From Anaerolineales bacterium (GTDB taxonomy: Bacteria; Chloroflexota; Anaerolineae; Anaerolineales; UBA4823): DNA of 7,290 bases. This document shows, one piece after another, positions 1 through 6,012 of this stretch (position 1 is its first letter; every line of letters starts with the position of its first letter). Under the pieces are notes generated by a model that had not been told where the DNA came from, did no database searches, and saw nothing but the letters and a program-made list of their open reading frames with translations. The position numbers were made by a program, and so were the translations under genes. The stretch covers positions 1 to 7,290 of the forward strand of contig JAQUAE010000087.1 in NCBI GenBank assembly GCA_028687395.1, written 5' to 3'.

Positions 1-114
1 GCCCTGGCATTCAGCGTGGACACCAGCGGCGCGCCTGGCATGCAATGGCTGGAAACCCGCCTGGGGCTCATCCGACCCAGGCTGGAATGGGAAATCAAGG
101 AGGCGAGCGCCTGA
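1..114 (+). CDS. C-terminal end of an unrecognised upstream gene (5' partial)
   Basis: Frame 1 is open from the first base to a TGA at 112-114 and encodes 37 residues that end in RLEWEIKEASA. Thirty of the 37 codons end in G or C, matching the codon use of the genes downstream, which supports real coding. The stop overlaps the start codon of the next gene by one base (TGATG), the usual arrangement for translationally coupled genes of one operon. The fragment is too short and lacks motifs, so no function can be given. By context it probably belongs to the same glycan biosynthesis operon. An internal ATG at 40-42 exists, but the frame is open upstream of it, so the gene most likely begins outside the window. 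Confidence 0.6.
   Translation, partial: ALAFSVDTSGAPGMQWLETRLGLIRPRLEWEIKEASA
97..103 (+). promoter_or_regulatory. Ribosome binding site that fixes the start at 114
   Basis: AAGGAGG is a full Shine-Dalgarno match, ten bases before the ATG at 114. It decides against the earlier in-frame ATG at 45, which would lie inside the preceding gene and add 23 low-complexity residues. Confidence 0.8.
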
Positions 115-1775
115 TGCTGGCTGGCAAAAAGCAAGTCAAGCGCCTGCTCGGCGAGCTCCCCCTGACAGCCGAGATGTACTGGCACCTGCGCCAGCCAGGG
201 AAGCCGGTCGCCAGGAATTTCTCCCTGCGGCGGGTGGAAAACGCCCTGCCGGAGTGGCGGGCGCAGGTCGAGAAGGCGTTTCAGGAGAACCCGCCAGAGC
301 CGGGGGAGGGCAAGCGCATCCTCTTGTTCAGCATGTTGCGCTACTGGATCGAGCACGCCACATTACTAGGGATGGCGCTGGCTGGTTTGGGTCACCAGCC
401 GACGCTGGCCTTTCTGCCCTATCCCAACTGGAGGAAACCCGCCAACCACTTCGATCTGCGGCGGAACAACCTGTACGCCAAAAGCGCACTGCGCCCAGCG
501 GCGCCGTTGCTCAAGGCGGTATCCTTCCTCGACGAGGGACAGGACAGTCGGGAGGCCTTCCACAAGCTGCCGGAGGGGTTACGCCAGGCGATCGAAGAAG
601 TCGCCCTGCGCGATGCGCAGTACACGCTGCAAATCGAAGAGTTCGACAAGGACGACGCCAACCAGGAAGCTGGCAGGCTCTACCAGTTACGCCTGGAACG
701 CGATAGCCAGGCCGCCCTGGCGGCGCTGAGCTGGATGCAGGCCAACGCGCCCGACGTGGCGCTGATTCCCAACGGGAGCATCCTCGAGATGGGGGCGGTC
801 TACCGCACGGCGCGCTTCTTGGGCGTGCCAGTGGTGACTTACGAGTTTGGCGAACAGCGCAAGCGTATCTGGCTGGCGCGCGATGCGGAGGTGATGCGCC
901 AGGAGACTAGTGAGCTATGGACTGCACGGCAGGGAGGCTCGCTTGCATCCGCGCAGACGGAGCTCATCCGCTCCCTGTTCACCTCCCGCCAGCGCGCTGA
1001 CCTGTGGCAGAATTTCTCCCGCCGCTGGCAGGGCGTGCCCAGCCAGGGAGGCGAGCAGGTACGCGCCGAGTTGGGCCTTGACGGGCGCCCCACCGCCCTG
1101 CTGGCAGCCAACGTGATCGGCGACAGCCTGACCCTCGGGCGCCAGGTGTTCAGCCGCTCGATGACCGAGTGGCTGGTCAAAACGGTGCAGTATTTTGCGG
1201 AACGCCCCCAGGCGCAATTGATCGTGCGCGTCCACCCCGGCGAGCGTTACACGCAGGGCCCTTCGGTGGCCAGCGTGGTCGAAGCCGCCGTGGGACGCCT
1301 GCCAGCGCACATCCACCTCATCCCGGCGGGAGCGGAGGTCAACACCTACGACCTGATGGCCGTCTCCGACATCGGGCTGGTGTACACCACCACGACAGGC
1401 ATGGAAATGGCGATGAGCGGATTGCCGGTCGTCATCGCCGGTGAGACGCACTATCGCGGCAAGGGCTTCAGCCTGGACCCGCAAAGCTGGGAATTATATT
1501 ACGCCGCGCTGGAGGGCTTCCTGGCTGGAGACGAGCGCCTGCGCCTATCCGCGGAGCAAGTCGAACTGGCCTGGAAATACGCCTACCTCTTCTTCTTCGA
1601 GTACCCCCTTCCCTTCCCATGGCACCTGCACTTCTGGGACGAGCTGAAAACCTGGCCGCTGGACCGCGTGCTTGCACGAGAAGGGCAGGCGCTCTTCGGC
1701 GAGACGTTCCGCCTGTTGGCTGGCGAACGCAGAGACTGGACAAAGGAGAATCATCCGCATGAACTGGAGCGATAA
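114..1775 (+). CDS. GT-B-fold capsule-type glycosyltransferase-like protein
   Basis: The product is 553 residues, starting at the ATG that overlaps the previous stop and follows a strong ribosome site. No signal peptide or obvious membrane span is seen, so it is probably cytoplasmic or peripheral. The C-terminal half looks like a GT-B nucleotide-binding domain of the capsule-synthesis/KpsC-KpsS type: a strand ending in the HPGE motif (residues 374-377), then YDLMAVSDIGLVYTTTTGME (412-431) and a GLPVV strand (437-441) with GETHYRGKGF after it. The N-terminal half contains DEG (140-142) and VTYEFGE (241-247), which could supply an acidic catalytic residue. Proteins of this type build capsule or lipopolysaccharide chains, often from CMP-activated sugars. 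Its neighbours make a likely CMP-nonulosonate, so it may use that donor; this is inference. It overlaps the next gene by 17 bases. The general class is fairly sure, the substrate is unknown. Confidence 0.6.
   Translation: MLAGKKQVKRLLGELPLTAEMYWHLRQPGKPVARNFSLRRVENALPEWRAQVEKAFQENPPEPGEGKRILLFSMLRYWIEHATLLGMALAGLGHQPTLAFLPYPNWRKPANHFDLRRNNLYAKSALRPAAPLLKAVSFLDEGQDSREAFHKLPEGLRQAIEEVALRDAQYTLQIEEFDKDDANQEAGRLYQLRLERDSQAALAALSWMQANAPDVALIPNGSILEMGAVYRTARFLGVPVVTYEFGEQRKRIWLARDAEVMRQETSELWTARQGGSLASAQTELIRSLFTSRQRADLWQNFSRRWQGVPSQGGEQVRAELGLDGRPTALLAANVIGDSLTLGRQVFSRSMTEWLVKTVQYFAERPQAQLIVRVHPGERYTQGPSVASVVEAAVGRLPAHIHLIPAGAEVNTYDLMAVSDIGLVYTTTTGMEMAMSGLPVVIAGETHYRGKGFSLDPQSWELYYAALEGFLAGDERLRLSAEQVELAWKYAYLFFFEYPLPFPWHLHFWDELKTWPLDRVLAREGQALFGETFRLLAGERRDWTKENHPHELER
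1742..1748 (+). promoter_or_regulatory. Ribosome binding site for the dehydratase gene
   Basis: AAAGGAG lies ten bases before the ATG at 1759, inside the last codons of the preceding glycosyltransferase-like gene. It supports 1759 as the start rather than the in-frame ATG at 1672, which would add 29 residues unrelated to the family. Confidence 0.8.
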
Positions 1776-2742
1776 AGTCGTCCTGGTAACAGGCGGCACC
1801 GGCTCTTTTGGACAAAAATTCGTGGAGATCATGTTGCGCGAGTATCATCCCGCCAAGCTGATCATCTTCAGCCGCGACGAGCTGAAACAACACGAGATGC
1901 GCACCAGCGGTTTCGACCACCCCACGCTGCGCTATTTCATCGGCGACGTGCGCGACCTGCAGCGGTTGCAACGCGCCATGCAGGGGGTGAACATCGTGGT
2001 GCACGCCGCAGCCCTCAAGCAAGTGCCCGCCTGCGAATACAACCCGATGGAGGCGATCAAGACCAATATCCTGGGTTCGAGCAACGTGATCGAGGCCGCG
2101 CTGGACGAGCGAGTGTCGCGCGTCCTGGCATTGAGCACCGATAAAGCAGTGAGCCCGGTCAACCTGTACGGGGCGACCAAGCTGGCGGCGGAGAAATTGT
2201 TCGTGCAGAGCAACGCCTACGCAGCCAGCACCCCCACCCGCTTCAGTTGCGTGCGCTATGGCAACGTGGTGGGCAGCCGCGGCAGCGTCATCCCCATGTT
2301 CATCAAGCAGCGCGAAAACGGGCGCCTCTCCATCACCGACGCGCGCATGACCCGCTTCTGGGTTGACCTGGACCAGGGCGCCTACTTCGTCATCCACTGC
2401 ATCGAGCAAATGGAGGGTGGCGAGGTCTTCGTGCCCAAGATACCCAGCATGAACATCATGGACCTGGCGCGGGCGGTGGCGCCACAGGCGGAGATCGAGG
2501 TGATCGGCATCCGCCCCGGCGAGAAGCTGCACGAGCTCCTGATCAACGAGGACGAGGCGCGTTCCACAGTGGAGCTGGAGGACATGTACGTGGTGCAGCC
2601 CACCACGGAGTTCTGGTTCGGTCACACCTGGCAGGCGAAAGGTCAGCCGCTGCCGGAGAACTTTCGTTACGCCAGCGACACCAACCCTCATTGGCTGACC
2701 GTTGAGGAAATCCGCGCCTACATCTCTCCCTTCGAGGCGTGA
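1759..2742 (+). CDS. pseB: UDP-N-acetylglucosamine 4,6-dehydratase (inverting), PseB/FlaA1 type
   Basis: This 327-residue short-chain dehydrogenase/reductase has nearly the same length as Helicobacter FlaA1 (PseB) and resembles it along its whole length. It carries the NAD(P)-binding loop TGGTGSFG (11-18), SRDELKQ (38-44), IGDVRDL (61-67), HAAALKQVP (82-90), the catalytic region STDKA (126-130) with D128 and K129, and YGATK (137-141) with Y137 and K141. RYGNVVGSRGS, DARMTRFW, FVPKIPSM and GIRPGEKLHE follow in family order. The family converts UDP-GlcNAc to UDP-2-acetamido-2,6-dideoxy-L-arabino-4-hexulose in the cytoplasm, the first step to pseudaminic acid; related enzymes start UDP-L-FucNAc-type pathways. 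The start follows a good ribosome site within the preceding gene, giving a 17-base overlap and probable translational coupling. The dehydratase assignment is firm; which end product it feeds is not. Confidence 0.93.
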   Translation: MNWSDKVVLVTGGTGSFGQKFVEIMLREYHPAKLIIFSRDELKQHEMRTSGFDHPTLRYFIGDVRDLQRLQRAMQGVNIVVHAAALKQVPACEYNPMEAIKTNILGSSNVIEAALDERVSRVLALSTDKAVSPVNLYGATKLAAEKLFVQSNAYAASTPTRFSCVRYGNVVGSRGSVIPMFIKQRENGRLSITDARMTRFWVDLDQGAYFVIHCIEQMEGGEVFVPKIPSMNIMDLARAVAPQAEIEVIGIRPGEKLHELLINEDEARSTVELEDMYVVQPTTEFWFGHTWQAKGQPLPENFRYASDTNPHWLTVEEIRAYISPFEA

Positions 2743-2756
2743 GGAAGACAAATGGT

Positions 2757-2769
2757 AAGGAGAACCATG
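2757..2769 (+). promoter_or_regulatory. Orphan Shine-Dalgarno plus ATG in the gap after pseB
   Basis: AAGGAGA (2757-2763) stands four bases before an ATG at 2767-2769. The frame opened there (also containing an ATG at 2752) runs to 3093, is not in frame with the reductase gene at 2855, and overlaps it by 239 bases with an arginine- and serine-rich, family-free sequence. It may be a leader that couples translation, a leftover from a lost gene, or chance. It is the best ribosome site near the reductase gene, whose own start has only a weak one. Confidence 0.35.
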
Positions 2770-2791
2770 CGCCCGTACCTAGCCCACCGGC

Positions 2792-2820
2792 TTGAAGCGC
2801 AGCCCACCCCGCCCTATCAG
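2792..2820 (+). promoter_or_regulatory. Weak sigma-70-like promoter candidate before the reductase gene
   Basis: TTGAAG (2792-2797) and TATCAG (2815-2820) are separated by 17 bases; each hexamer matches four of six consensus positions. It lies in the only gap over 40 bases in the window, so an internal promoter would make sense, but such a match is easily produced by chance and the organism's consensus is unknown. Confidence 0.15.
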
Positions 2821-2854
2821 GGTGAGAGGCTTACGGTTCGTATGGGTATAAGCC

Positions 2855-3769
2855 ATGCGCATCCTGGTGACCGGCGCCAGCGGTTTGTTGGGTCTGAACC
2901 TGGCGTTGGCGGTAGCCCGGCGTCACACCGTCTACGGCACGGTGAGAGGCCAGCGGCTGCACACCGACGCTTTTCATCAAGTTCAAGCAGACCTGCTGGC
3001 TCCTGGCGCAATGGAGGCCGTGCTCGACGAAGCCCGACCGGATTGGGTGGTCCATTGCGCCGCAATGGCGAACGTCGACGCCTGCGAGGCTGATCCAGCC
3101 CAGGCGCGCAAAGTAAATAGCGAACTCCCCACCCGGCTGGCTGAGCATGTCGGTAGGGGCGGAGCGCGCCTGGTGCACGTTTCCACCGACGCGGTATTCG
3201 ACGGGCGCCGCGGCGATTACGGCGAAGAAGACGAGCCTAACCCGTTGAGCGTCTACGCCCGCACCAAGCTGGAAGGGGAGCGCCTGGTGGCCGCGGCCAA
3301 CCCGCAGGCGATCATCGCCCGGGTGAACTTCTACGGCTGGAGTTTGAGCGGGAAGCGCAGCCTGGCCGAATTTTTCTTCTACAATCTGCAGGCTGACAAA
3401 CAGGTGTTGGGTTTCACCGACGTCTACTTCTGTCCCTTGTTCGTCGACGACCTGGCTGAGCTACTCCTACGCATGCTGGAGACTAGGCTCAGCGGCCTCT
3501 ATCACGTGGTGTGCCGCCAGTCGAGCAGTAAATACGAATTTGGTGTGCAACTGGCCCGCCGCTTCGGCCTGGACGCCGGGTTGATCACCCCCGCCAAGCT
3601 GTCCGAGGCGGGGTTGGTCGCCAGCCGCTCGCCCCGCCTGACGCTGCGCACTGACAAGCTCACCCGTGAATTAGGCGAAGCGCCCCCGGATTTATCCACC
3701 GGCCTGGAGCACTTCTACACGCGTTATCAACAGGGTTATCCACAATTTATTCAGGGATTAGGCGAATGA
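2855..3769 (+). CDS. RmlD-like NAD(P)-dependent sugar-nucleotide reductase (SDR)
   Basis: This 304-residue protein is an extended short-chain dehydrogenase of the RmlD (dTDP-4-dehydrorhamnose reductase) type. Visible signatures are GASGLLG (7-13) for cofactor binding, HCAAMANVDACE (67-78), VSTDAVFDG (109-117) and the catalytic YARTK pair Y134/K138, with an RVNFYGWS strand (156-163) and a CPLFVDDLAE segment (193-202). An in-frame TAA at 2849-2851, directly upstream, rules out any earlier start; the upstream ribosome site is weak. RmlD relatives reduce a 4-keto group on a nucleotide-bound deoxysugar. No rmlA, rmlB or rmlC gene is nearby, so dTDP-rhamnose is unlikely. Lying between the dehydratase and the nonulosonate synthase, it most likely acts on the UDP-4-keto-6-deoxy sugar made by the dehydratase, much as WbjC/FnlB-type reductases act after FlaA1-like enzymes. 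The fold is certain, the substrate is inferred. Confidence 0.82.
   Translation: MRILVTGASGLLGLNLALAVARRHTVYGTVRGQRLHTDAFHQVQADLLAPGAMEAVLDEARPDWVVHCAAMANVDACEADPAQARKVNSELPTRLAEHVGRGGARLVHVSTDAVFDGRRGDYGEEDEPNPLSVYARTKLEGERLVAAANPQAIIARVNFYGWSLSGKRSLAEFFFYNLQADKQVLGFTDVYFCPLFVDDLAELLLRMLETRLSGLYHVVCRQSSSKYEFGVQLARRFGLDAGLITPAKLSEAGLVASRSPRLTLRTDKLTRELGEAPPDLSTGLEHFYTRYQQGYPQFIQGLGE
3692..3744 (+). other. Three DnaA-box-like nonamers in the 3' end of the reductase gene
   Basis: TTATCCACA, the classical DnaA box, occurs at 3736-3744. Single-mismatch copies in the same orientation occur at 3724-3732 (TTATCAACA) and 3692-3700 (TTATCCACC). All lie inside coding sequence in a locally AT-richer stretch. 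This is not a replication origin by context; the sites could titrate or bind DnaA, or be chance. Confidence 0.25.
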
Positions 3770-3794
3770 GCGGGCGCCTGCTCATGCACGCAAC

Positions 3795-3799
3795 AGGAG
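3795..3799 (+). promoter_or_regulatory. Ribosome binding site for the nonulosonate synthase gene
   Basis: AGGAG lies six bases before the ATG at 3806, in the 36-base gap after the reductase gene. It selects this start over the out-of-frame ATG at 3766 that overlaps the reductase stop. Confidence 0.75.
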
Positions 3800-3805
3800 A
3801 CCAAA

Positions 3806-4873
3806 ATGGAACTAAAAATTGGAACCCACACCATCAGCGAACGTCACCCGACGTACTTCATCGCCGAAATCGGCGCCAACCACGACGGCGACCTGGAGCG
3901 CGCCAGGCTGCTCATCCGCCTGGCCAAGGAAGCTGGCGCGGACGCGGCCAAGTTCCAGAACTTCCAGGCGCCCAAGATCGTCTCGGACTACGGCTTCAAA
4001 TCGATGGGCAGCCAGGTCTCCCACCAGGCAACCTGGAAGAAGAGCGTCTTCCAGGTTTACCAGGAGGCTTCAGTGTCCTTCGAATGGACGCCGATCCTGA
4101 AGGCAGAATGCGACCGGGTTGGGCTCGATTATTTCTCCTCGCCCTATGATTTCGAGGCCATCGACATGCTGGACGGCTTTGTCCCCGCCTACAAGATCGG
4201 CTCCGGAGACATCGACTGGATCGAAGCGTTGGAGCGCGTGGCGCGCAAGGGCAAACCGGTGCTCCTGGCCAGCGGCGCAGCCACTATCGGCGAGGTGCAG
4301 CGCGCCGTGCACGCCATCCTGGCCATCAACCCGCAGCTCGTCCTGATGCAGTGCAACACGAATTACACCGCCTCGCTGGAAAATTACGACCACATCCATT
4401 TAAATGTACTCAAGACCTACGCCACGATGTTCCCGGAGCTGATCCTGGGCCTCTCCGACCATACCCACGGGCACGCCACGGTGTTGGGGGCGGTAGCCTT
4501 AGGAGCGCGGGTCATCGAAAAGCACTTCACCGACGACAACAACCGTGAAGGTCCCGACCACAAATTCGCCATGAACCCGACCACCTGGGCGGACATGGTG
4601 GCGCGCACCCGCGAGCTGGAGCGCGCCCTGGGCTCGGCGGATAAGACCATCGTGGCCAATGAACGCGACACCGCCATCGTGCAGCGCCGCTGCCTGCGGG
4701 CGGCGCGCGACATCCACGCCGGCGAGCGCTTCACGCGTGAGATGATCGACGTTCTGCGCCCCGCCACGCCCGGCGCCATTCCTCCCCACGAAATCCCCGC
4801 GGCGATCGGTACGCGCGCCGCCGCCGACATCCCCTCTGGTAAAGAGCTGCGCTGGACCGACCTGATCGCCTGA
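3806..4873 (+). CDS. spsE: Nonulosonic acid synthase, NeuB/PseI/SpsE family
   Basis: The 355-residue product has the two-part structure of sialic-acid-type synthases: an N-terminal TIM barrel and a C-terminal SAF (antifreeze-like) domain at about 296-353. Family signatures include AEIGANHDGD (20-29), AGADAAKFQ (43-51), FSSPYD (110-115), AYKIGSGD (128-135), LSDHTHGHA (216-224) and EKHFTDD (238-244). H219 and H240 match the metal-binding histidines of NeuB, and GPDHKFAMNP (249-258) follows. The enzyme condenses phosphoenolpyruvate with a free six-carbon sugar to make a nine-carbon 2-keto-3-deoxy acid in the cytoplasm. Two motifs are unusual: ASG (155-157) where NeuB and PseI have STG, and CNTNYTAS (183-190) where CT-x-x-YP is common. 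It therefore belongs to a divergent branch, and whether it makes a pseudaminate-, legionaminate- or other nonulosonate cannot be told. The symbol indicates the family rather than the exact product. Confidence 0.88.
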   Translation: MELKIGTHTISERHPTYFIAEIGANHDGDLERARLLIRLAKEAGADAAKFQNFQAPKIVSDYGFKSMGSQVSHQATWKKSVFQVYQEASVSFEWTPILKAECDRVGLDYFSSPYDFEAIDMLDGFVPAYKIGSGDIDWIEALERVARKGKPVLLASGAATIGEVQRAVHAILAINPQLVLMQCNTNYTASLENYDHIHLNVLKTYATMFPELILGLSDHTHGHATVLGAVALGARVIEKHFTDDNNREGPDHKFAMNPTTWADMVARTRELERALGSADKTIVANERDTAIVQRRCLRAARDIHAGERFTREMIDVLRPATPGAIPPHEIPAAIGTRAAADIPSGKELRWTDLIA

Positions 4874-4903
4874 CCCCGAGGCAGCCCGCAGCCGGGCTCA
4901 ACC

Positions 4904-6007
4904 ATGGCCCACGTCCTGTATTTCAGCCGCGATTACTCCACCCACGACCACCGCTTCCTGAGCGCGCTGGCGCGCAGCCAGCACCGCGTCTCATACCTGC
5001 GGCTGGAGCAGCGCGGCCACCCGCTGGAAGACCGGCCGCTGCCTCCCGAAGTGGAGCAGGTATCCTGGGCTGGCGGGCGTTCCCCTGCAAAGCTGCGCCA
5101 CGCGCCGCGCTTGTGGGCCGATTTGCGCCGGGTGATCCGCCGCCTGCAACCGGACCTGATCCAGGCTGGGCCGCTGCAGACGGCTGCCCTCCTGGCAGCG
5201 CTCACCGGCTTCCGGCCGCTGATCAGCACCTCCTGGGGATACGACTTACTGCAGGACGCCCAGCGCAATCCCTTCTGGGAGTGGGCGACGCGCTACACCC
5301 TGCGCCGCAGTGCCATGATGGTCGGGGATTGCGATACCATCCGCCAGCTCGCCATCCGCTACGGGATGCCGGATGAGCGTATCGTCACTTTCCCGTGGGG
5401 GGTCGACCTGGCGCACTTCTCTCCCGGGACAAAAGGTGAGGATGGGAACTCGCCGGCCTTCACTCTGCTTTCGACGCGCGGCTGGGAGCCGGTTTACGGC
5501 GTGGACGTCCTGGCGCAGGGCTTCTGCCAGGCGGCGCGGCGGGTCCCAGAGCTGCGCCTGGTGATGCTGGGTAATGGCTCGCTGGCTGAGCGCCTGCGCC
5601 AGCTCTTCGCCCGGGAGGGAGTCAGCGAACGGGTGTTCTTTCCCGGACAGGTGGGGCAGACCAACCTGCCGGGTTACTATCGCTCGGCGGACCTGTACGT
5701 GAGCGCTTCGCACAGCGACGGCACCTCCATCTCCCTGCTGGAAGCCATGGCCTGCGGCTGCCCGGCGCTGGTCTCGGACATTCCCGGAAACCGGGAGTGG
5801 GTGACGCCCGGCGCCAATGGCTGGCTCTTCCCGGATAGCGACGCCGAGGTGCTGGCGGAGTGCATCCTGCATGCCTGGGAGGCGCGCGCCAGGCTGCCCG
5901 AGATGGGCGCCGCAGCCCGGCGGCTGGCTGAGCAGCGCGCCGATTGGACCAGGAACTTCCCCCACTTGCTGCGCGCTTACGACCTGGCGCTCAGCCGAGC
6001 GAGGTGA
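4904..6007 (+). CDS. Glycosyltransferase family 4 (GT-B fold)
   Basis: This 367-residue protein shows the layout of GT4 retaining glycosyltransferases. The N-terminal acceptor domain has YFSRDYSTHDHRFLSALA (6-23), LQPDLIQAGPLQTAALLAAL (81-100) and TSWGYDLL (109-116). The C-terminal donor domain has PWGVDLAHFSP (164-174), STRGWEPVYGVDVL (190-203), LVMLGNGS (219-226), VFFPGQV (244-250) and the donor motif DGTSISLLEAMACGCPALVS (272-291). The usual E-x7-E pair is D272 and E280, a variant in the first position. The family uses nucleotide-activated sugars on the cytoplasmic face of the membrane to extend glycan chains. It starts 30 bases after the synthase gene without a clear ribosome site, so translation may depend on reinitiation. 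Its place between the synthase and the cytidylyltransferase ties it to the same glycan, but donor and acceptor are unknown. Confidence 0.85.
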   Translation: MAHVLYFSRDYSTHDHRFLSALARSQHRVSYLRLEQRGHPLEDRPLPPEVEQVSWAGGRSPAKLRHAPRLWADLRRVIRRLQPDLIQAGPLQTAALLAALTGFRPLISTSWGYDLLQDAQRNPFWEWATRYTLRRSAMMVGDCDTIRQLAIRYGMPDERIVTFPWGVDLAHFSPGTKGEDGNSPAFTLLSTRGWEPVYGVDVLAQGFCQAARRVPELRLVMLGNGSLAERLRQLFAREGVSERVFFPGQVGQTNLPGYYRSADLYVSASHSDGTSISLLEAMACGCPALVSDIPGNREWVTPGANGWLFPDSDAEVLAECILHAWEARARLPEMGAAARRLAEQRADWTRNFPHLLRAYDLALSRAR

Positions 6008-6008
6008 T
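6001..6008 (+). promoter_or_regulatory. Ribosome binding site that fixes the cytidylyltransferase start at 6013
   Basis: GAGGTGAT is an eight-base match to the complement of the 16S rRNA 3' end. It spans the stop codon of the glycosyltransferase gene and lies four bases before the ATG at 6013, favouring this start over the in-frame ATG at 5944, which would add 23 residues from inside the preceding gene. Confidence 0.8.
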
Positions 6009-6012
6009 AGTA

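Noticed and set aside
45..113. Earlier in-frame ATG (45) for the capsule-type glycosyltransferase-like gene
   Set aside because: It would lie inside the preceding gene and lacks a ribosome site, whereas the ATG at 114 has AAGGAGG at good spacing and a TGATG junction.
1468..2751. Long open frame (427 codons) on the - strand opposite the dehydratase and the end of the preceding gene
   Set aside because: Its translation is rich in His, Val, Asp and Gln without any family motif, and the + strand carries an unmistakable PseB here. Long antisense frames are expected in GC-rich coding DNA.
2812..2822. Small inverted repeat CCCT-ATC-AGGG in the gap before the reductase gene, considered as a terminator
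   Set aside because: A four-base stem with a three-base loop and no T-run is too weak to call a terminator or attenuator.
2821..2950. Repeated decamer GGTGAGAGGC at 2821-2830 and 2941-2950
   Set aside because: The match stops after ten bases and there is no other copy or flanking structure, so it is probably coincidental.
2752..3093. A 113-codon + strand frame crossing the gap into the reductase gene
   Set aside because: Despite a good ribosome site at 2757-2763, most of it lies out of frame inside the reductase and reads as Arg/Ser/Pro-rich shadow sequence; it is listed only as an orphan start.
3766..4149. A 127-codon + strand frame whose ATG overlaps the reductase stop (ATGA)
   Set aside because: The overlap looks like a coupled start, but the frame runs through the NeuB-family gene in another phase, the product is Arg/Pro/Gly-rich without motifs, and the synthase has its own ribosome site and start at 3806.
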